Of a DNA stretch of 64,000 nt, positions 58,141 through 64,000 are shown piece after piece. The position numbers and the translations under genes are program-made. Location of the stretch: the NCBI GenBank assembly GCA_003999685.1, contig CP021224.1, positions 2,480,001 to 2,544,000 on the forward strand, read 5' to 3'. Source of the DNA: Taiwanofungus camphoratus (taxonomy: Eukaryota > Basidiomycota > Agaricomycetes > Polyporales > Taiwanofungaceae). The notes beneath the pieces were generated by a model. It saw only the letters and a list, made by a program, of their open reading frames with translations. It was not told the DNA's origin and made no database searches. Each line of letters opens with the position of its first letter. Within the stretch, counting starts at the first letter, position 1.

Positions 58141-59889
58141 GCAACACCTGAGAGAAGATGGGGGTAGTGTTATCGACGGGTAGAACTAGAGACTTAATCA
58201 TTTTTTCTTTTCCTTTGTTTGTCACATCATGGATGCGCGGCATCCCTTCCATGCATTACTTACCCAGATTAATGGACGGGCCAACCGTCCCCGCTTACAC
58301 CATGGTAGTTATGTACTTTCAGGCCACTGACTCCTCTTGCCTTATGCTGTCTCTGGGGGACTGCTTAGTATACCTGGGGGTCAGCAGTGGCAGTATAAAG
58401 GAGGGACCCTCCACTGGAGGTTTTCTTAGTCGTATTCTCTTTGTTCATCCATTCCGAAGTGTACTACGCATTAGTACCAATATATGCCTTTCTTTACACA
58501 TCTTCTCGCACCCACAAGAAGCCCGTAAAGACTATTGCAATTACATAGGGCTTGTAGTTGAAGACTACTGAGGATTGTGACTCATCATCACTGCCGTTCC
58601 TCCTCGACCCTTCGCTGCACACCGCTTTAAGCTTCTGCAGCATTACCAGGGTGAACCCCTCGGTAACAGCACCCTGTTTTCCATGCCGCACTTCTTTTGC
58701 CATACACTGAGACAGACACGCATGGTCCTAACTACACAGAACCACCACTAGAGCTTATTTGCAGTGAAGATAACTATGAAGTCGAAGCTCTGATTGGACA
58801 TCATGAGAATCGCTGAAGAAACCACCACAAATACAGAGTCAGGTGAAAGGGTTTTTCATCAGCCAATGACTCATGAGAACCAGAAGAAAATCTAGCCAGC
58901 ACCGCGGTGATGAGTCCTGTAGCCTCCTGGGCCCCAAATTGCAATTTTAGAAGCTTTCCACCCCTAACAGACCATCCTATGACTCTTCTACAGCCTATGA
59001 TGGGTGGGATAGGTTCCTATAATGTTCCTAACACCTCCTGTCCTTCCTAAACCCTTCTAACACCCTACGAAGTCCTGTGAAGTCACACGAGGTGCTACGA
59101 GGTTTTGAACACTAGCCACAAAGTCCCTAACTCCTGCTAAGTCCACTATCGGACACTGCCGGCCCTCCCATACTGTTCTATTGGATCTAGGTCCCAGCTA
59201 CTACGTCACTCATCACAGGTTTAGCTAAGAAGTCTTAGCTAAGTCTCTCCTAGCTCTTGTGATTGCAGCCACCTCCGATAGGCTCCAAAACAGTCCGAAG
59301 TTCCAAAGGCTGGACTTAGGAAGCCTTGCGCACCCTATGGGTCTCGATCCTATGCCATAAGGTCCTCCTATGGTGCATCCATATGATCCTCCACCCATCT
59401 AGGACACCTCCTACCCCAATTAGGCCAAGTCCCACTGCTAGAAACTTTGTACGCTCTTAGCCCACTAAGATAGTTGATCACGGTGCATGGCTGCTCTCGG
59501 ATAGTCATCCTGCCCTCATGAATGAACTTGGTCACCTTTCTACCATATGTTGTTCCCCTGTTTCAGTTCCTATTTAGTTCCTATCCTCCTCATGTTCACT
59601 TCAGAGCCCATGTGCTGTAGTACACATTTTGGACTCGTAAAGATCACTTCACACAAGAATAGTTCACCTCACACTCCCCTATTTAGTCAGAGGTAGTTTA
59701 CTATGTACAGGAGAGACCCCTCAGTGCACACTTCTCCCTTTGGAATACAAGTTCTCCTGTAGTTCTGATCTCAGAGAAGTGCCACGAGTACAACCTTAGA
59801 AACGGTCCTAAGCCCCTAAGTCTCCACCCCAGCTCTGTTTCAGTATCTTTGAACTACGTCTACGCTTGTGATATATCTACGAACCATGT

Positions 59890-59985
59890 CTACGCTTCTC
59901 GCACTACGCACTACGATCCACAAAGTCTCGCACTACGCACTACGATTCACAAAGTCTCGCACTACGCACTACGATCCACAAAGTC
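59890..59985 (+). repeat. Short tandem repeat in LTR-3 copy C
   Basis: A roughly 33-bp unit containing CGCACTACGCACTACGA is present three times here but once in copies A and B, so it expanded locally. Confidence 0.75.
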
Positions 59986-60319
59986 ACCATGACTTCGCAC
60001 TCTTCAGCACATCTCATAGCACCTATCTGGTGGGCCTTCACCTTAGTTATACCCTTAGGCTCACGTTGCATCATCCCTACATCCTATGAATAGCCCTACG
60101 ACTCTCTGATAGCCTTCATTTTAGGCTATAGTACATCCCCCTACACCTGCGAACCACCCGACCTATGCCTCGAAGTCATCAGACACTTTGGAACTTCCAG
60201 CAATCTCGTCCTCCCATCCTTATTCCAAGTATTAGCCCTCCGAACCATCTGACCTCTTCTACAGGTCTCCTATGCTAGCCAAATCTTGCCCACCTCACTC
60301 TAACAAGCCTCGAAGCCTT

Positions 60320-60890
60320 TGTTATAAGGTGGTAATGGTGTGAACATACATTTTCACTTCTCTTCACTATACCGGACTAGCAGGTCGTGTACACTTACAA
60401 TTATCACCATCATTCCTGACAGGCTGGCCGTCACCTGCTTAGTTATGGACTGTTCCTCAGAAGGGACCACTCGGGCCTCTGACTTATGGACACTTAGGTG
60501 CTGGTACCCGTGGGAGTGAGGGCTGGCTTGCCCTAAACCCACCATAGTACTTAAGGGGTTGGCTCACTGCGGAGCACCCCAATCTTGTCCTCCTTAGTTA
60601 CACTGTGTACTTTGGTGCCGTTGTTACCATTTGTACTTTACAACTGGGCTTAGGCCTCTATACCTTTGTCTATTCAACGGGTTGCCTTAGACCATCTATA
60701 TCCTTGTGACTACACTAGGACTTAGGCTGTGACTTAGCCCGCAACTCTCTCGAGACCGTTGGGCTAGCGGTTGAAGACTTAGACGTGTACTCGTCGTCAG
60801 CCAGGCTGACTCCTCATTTACACTTCACGCCTGACTACTCAACGACCCCCCGTCATGGTAGTCACCTACAGGCGTAGACCCCCCGTAACA
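60320..60890. mobile_element. Solo LTR of a separate family (LTR-4)
   Basis: The 571-bp element has ends TGTTATAAGG and CCCCGTAACA and the 5-bp target duplication GCCTT (60315-60319, 60891-60895). LTR-3 copy A has the uninterrupted site. Inverted TGTTA/TAACA ends and size fit an LTR left by recombination. The sequence shares only the ends with the Gypsy-2 LTR. Confidence 0.9.
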
Positions 60891-62200
60891 GCCTTACGCC
60901 CTTTAGCTAACTCTAGTTAAAAACTTCGTGGCAGTCTCGTATCATTGGCCAATTGATTGAAGCTATATTCTGTTGGCTTATTGCTCCCTAACTCCATACA
61001 GCCTACAAAGTCAGCTCATGCGCTTTAGCTAAAAACTTCGAAGGACTTCGCAGAACTTCGAAGGACTTCGCGCACTTCAGAGGGCCTCACAAGGCCTTAG
61101 GGATTGTCTAGCACTTAGAAACAAGATCCTGTCGTGCAGGACCCTTGGCCCCTTACTCTCTCATTTACAAAAACAAGACATACAGGTTTCCCAGTATCAT
61201 ACAGGTTGTAGCTCCTCCCCTCACATCCTCACAGTTCACACACTACCTCCTAGCCACGTTGCGGAGCACTCCCTAGGTACCAGGGTCCCCTAGGTCATAT
61301 CACCAGGCACCTCACATATGAATGCACCACTGTCCACTATGTATTCACCAATAACCTGGAACTGTTGTATTATTCAGAGTGGTTCCTGCATGTCATTAAA
61401 CTGCGAGGGATGACCAGCATGTCATAAAACTGCAAGGTGCACGATGAAACACTCATCAAGGTTCAAGGTGAAACACCCTCACAGTTTGAGGGGCCATCCC
61501 CTACTGGTTGCAGCGACACACCTGCATGTTCACTTCCAGAGATTTTCAAGTTCATCCTCAGAAGTTTTTCAAGTTCGATTTTATTCAAAAGTTCGATTCA
61601 AGTTCAATGCATTACCCATGGAGTTTAGTTGATTGACCAGGTGTTCAATCATAAGTAGAGGGGTAATGATACAATTTCTTTTCTCTCGTATCTTATCAGT
61701 CGGACCTCAGATCGGTCTCATGACCTTTCACTTCTAAAATGGGCCTCAGGCAGGTCCAGCCTCTTCATGCAGCCCTTTTGACTCATGGCTGCTTATGGTA
61801 TGGGCCCTGCTTACTCATGGACACTGACTCATATTGGGCCCCGCTCACACATTCTGTCTTATGCATACGTATTGCTAATATGGCCTGATGACTCATATTG
61901 CCTTACTTACGCTTACTCATGCTGCTTCTTAGATCACATGCCATGGTCCATGTGCAGGGTAGAATATGTATATAAGGCCCTGTACTTTGTAGGTCGGACC
62001 TTAAGTTTGATCTGGTTACCAGGATTCTAGCAATCCAATACTTGTATCTTGTGACCTCTTGCTTTATACCTGAGTACTTGCTCAACTCTTATCGACTTTG
62101 CTCTAGAGGACAACAGATTGTCCTTAAGTCCTCGCTACTATCTCTCGTAGTCAGGCCCTCATGTTCGAGGCTTTGTAGTCGTTGATACCAGCTTGTATCA

Positions 62201-62974
62201 GAATTAGATTATAAACTGAGATTCTCATCACAAGTTTCAAGCTCAAGCTCGGGCCTCTCAGCTGTTTTCTCGGGTCTCATGCATTTCCCGTGCTATTTTT
62301 GATACCCATGCCTCTCATGCCATCGACACACAGCGACCTTTTTGGCTGCTCATTGTCTACACCATCAAGCTCATTGTCTTATCCATTGAGCTCAACATGT
62401 AGGAAGGTAATATCTATTTATGTAGCAACTAGTATGTGATACTATTGATTTAGTTCATCATCAGCAATAAATACTGTTATTCTCTCTGATGATAAGTTGT
62501 TTCTGTCAGGGAACATGTCACTGGAATATTTGCGCTCATCACTACGAATGGTGAGGAGCACACTGGTGCCATTGCTGAGGGCAGAACAGTGAGCTGGCAG
62601 CACCACAGGGTCTAGAGCTGTTTTATGTCAATAATAAATGTCCAAGATCCGAAGTCTAATTTGATGGTATATCACCTGAATGTGACTACATCATGCATAT
62701 TTTCACCAACTCCCATGGGCGAGCACATAAAACTGAAAGACCACTTCTCACACCTTCTTAGACCTCTCAGAGAATTTAAGGTAAATAAATAGGTGAATTT
62801 ACAATGAAAAACCACACTCGGAAGATCCTGAAGCCCTTGGTGAGCAAGTTAGGCCAAATGAGAAGTCAGGCAGGTGACACCGGAATTGGCGTGAGAATTG
62901 GTGTTAGCGGCCCCTAGCCGAGGTTCTGGGTTTTACGCGTTGATTTTGGGACGAGAATCTCAGTTCATGACCTG
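62201..62974. other. Right edge of the transposon island, no gene seen
   Basis: AT-rich, CpG-poor DNA that becomes GC-rich after about 62,950. It probably includes 5' sequence or promoter of the velvet gene. Confidence 0.45.
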
Positions 62975-64000
62975 ATTCTCCTCGGCGACCGTAGCCGGCA
63001 TCTTCGCCGGCCGCACCATTCGCGCGGAGATCCTGCAACTCCAAAAGGCAGATCTCGGTCGAAAGTAAGCCTACGCCGCCTCCGCACGCTCACCGCCGCT
63101 CCCGTCATTGACCGGCCGCCCCGGAAGAAACGCCCGCAAGGACCGCTGCCCCCTGACCCACCCCCGATCGTCCAGCTCAAGCTGTTCCAAGTGCACCACT
63201 CCGCCCAGACCGAGACAGAAATCGACCTATGAGTGCGCACGCCGCCGAGCCATCCCAAGACCCCGCTCACGCCTTGTCCGCAGCGAGCTCCAGAGCTACG
63301 GCATCCTCTGCCACGCCGACCTCTTTCCCGTCCCGCTGCCCGACACCGACGTCGACGGCGACGACGCCCGCGACCGCCGGTCCTCCATGCTCCCGGAGAC
63401 CGACCCACAAGGCACCCAAGCGGGGTCCAACATCATAGTCGCGTCCGCGCACTTCCCCGCGTCGTCCGCACCCTCCAGCTCGAGATCCAGCTCGGGCTCA
63501 GACTTGCGCCCTCGCGGGATACCACACCAAAATCACCGCCAGACTCCCTGAGCCGAGATAGTCGCGCACCTCTCCTCGCCGCCGGGCGCGCTGCTTCCGC
63601 CACCACAACCGCCCTTCGACGCACAGCGGGTAGGTCCCGTCGTTGCGCCACCCGCGTTCGCGCCAGACGCGTCGCACGCGGGGAGCGCGGCCGTGCCGTA
63701 CCTGCACACAGGGTCGGGGCCGCCGCGCCACCGGCCCTCCGCGCACGCGCCCCAGCCCGGAGGGAGCGAACCCCACTACCGACTTGAACGCCACGGCCCG
63801 GGCGCGCATGCGGAGGGCGCCGTCGCGTTCCTGGACGGCCACGCGGTCCGCGAAGACGCCAAGTGCACGGAGCAGCTCGCGGGCACGACCGTCGTCGAGG
63901 CGATGTGCGCCGAGTACGCCGGCCGCGGCGCGCTGCTGTTCATCTTCCCGGTGCGTGTCTGCGTGTCGGCGCGCGCGTTCTGGAATTGACTGTGCGTTCT
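62975..64000 (+). CDS. Velvet-domain protein, partial, model uncertain
   Basis: Velvet factors are fungal DNA-binding regulators of development and secondary metabolism. Family blocks: AGRTIRAEILQLQKADLGRK (62996-63064) then a GT donor; RKDRCPL; DPPPIVQLKLFQV; YGILCHADLFPVPLPDTDVD; and EDAKCTEQLAGTTVVEAM with AGRGALLFIFP ending at a GTGCGT donor near 63951. RKDRCPL, the YGILCHADLFPVP block and the last block share a frame, but DPPPIVQLKLFQV (about 63153-63190) lies in another, so two compensating shifts appear between about 63145 and 63235. This could be sequence error or real damage. A stop at 63549-63551 must lie in an intron or be a break. The start is not clear and the gene runs off the window. 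Confidence 0.7.

Larger units (their letters stand above)
43407..58668 (+). mobile_element. Ty3/Gypsy chromovirus-type element Gypsy-2, broken, with nested insertions
   Basis: LTRs start TGTTAT and end GTAACA: 5' LTR 43407-44454 (including a nested solo LTR) and 3' LTR 58168-58668 (501 bp). A 5-bp target duplication GCACC flanks it (43402-43406, 58669-58673). A purine-rich tract precedes the 3' LTR (GAAGATGGGGGTAG). Parts on the plus strand: gag about 51774-53560 with a zinc knuckle; protease, reverse transcriptase, RNase H, integrase and chromodomain about 53650-57250; post-pol region 57270-58140. The LTRs differ by several percent and the coding part has roughly a dozen breaks, so it is a fossil of intermediate age. 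The young Gypsy-1 lies within its 5' internal region. Confidence 0.9.
58908..61302 (+). repeat. LTR-3 copy C, holding a nested solo LTR
   Basis: It starts TGATGAGTCC and ends GGTCATATCA. Without the 576-bp insertion it is about 1819 bp, the longest copy. It splits the old Gypsy-1 copy between the chromodomain region and the post-pol region; about 200 bp of that element are missing at the joint and no target duplication is seen. Confidence 0.75.
43241..62200 (+). mobile_element. Old fragmented Ty3/Gypsy copy (Gypsy-1 family), interrupted by later insertions
   Basis: Three pieces in the same orientation belong to one old copy related to the young element at 44696-51773: 43241-43406 and 58674-58907 (C-terminal integrase and chromodomain region) and 61303-62200 (post-pol region and 3' LTR, 61667-62200). 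The first two pieces were separated by the Gypsy-2 insertion with target duplication GCACC; the last is separated by LTR-3 copy C. The copy is broken, lacks its 5' part and is CpG-poor, so it is old. Confidence 0.8.

Noticed and set aside
63233-63787. 184-codon Arg/Pro-rich frame
   Set aside because: Out-of-frame shadow of the GC-rich velvet gene.

Overview
The window reads as basidiomycete fungal DNA, most likely an Agaricomycete. Supporting signs are many short GT-AG introns, three fungal-specific FunK1 protein kinase genes, a DUF6535 membrane protein, a velvet-domain gene and chromodomain-bearing Ty3/Gypsy elements. The order or genus cannot be fixed from sequence alone; Polyporales is only a guess.

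Left half (1 to about 34,000) is gene-bearing. It opens with one arm of a large inverted duplication (1-3025 against 17911-20936). Each arm carries a complete TMEM97/EXPERA gene and the start of TRM82; only the right arm has the whole TRM82. Between the arms lie FunK1-A (4801-7504, minus), an aldo-keto reductase (8951-10715, minus), the sulfhydryl oxidase ERV1 (12394-12975, minus), a GH47 alpha-mannosidase (13898-16023, plus) and TRM82 (16246-18470, minus). Right of the second arm are a DUF6535 gene (20996-23828, plus), FunK1-B (24491-27309, minus) and FunK1-C (30426-33136, plus). FunK1-A and FunK1-C, with their upstream DNA, form a second, more diverged inverted duplication; they share an almost identical central tract that suggests gene conversion.

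From about 34,020 to 62,900 the window is a transposon island. It starts abruptly with a copy of the 28,010-29,640 segment in which nearly every CpG has become TpG or CpA, the mark of cytosine methylation followed by deamination. A non-autonomous hAT-like transposon (34960-36385, 8-bp target duplication) sits inside it. Then comes a nested set of LTR retroelements. An old fragmented Gypsy copy and long LTR-like repeats were invaded by a second Gypsy element (43407-58668, 5-bp target duplication GCACC). That element then received a solo LTR (43435-43980, target duplication CTTAA) and a young, whole-looking Gypsy element (44696-51773, minus). A solo LTR of another family (60320-60890, target duplication GCCTT) sits in one of the long repeats.

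The most unusual observation is a small open frame after pol in the young Gypsy element. It overlaps the pol stop by ATGA and encodes two zinc knuckles; a similar double-knuckle region lies after pol in the second Gypsy family. The window ends in a GC-rich velvet-family gene (about 62,975 onward) that runs off the edge and shows a local frame conflict.
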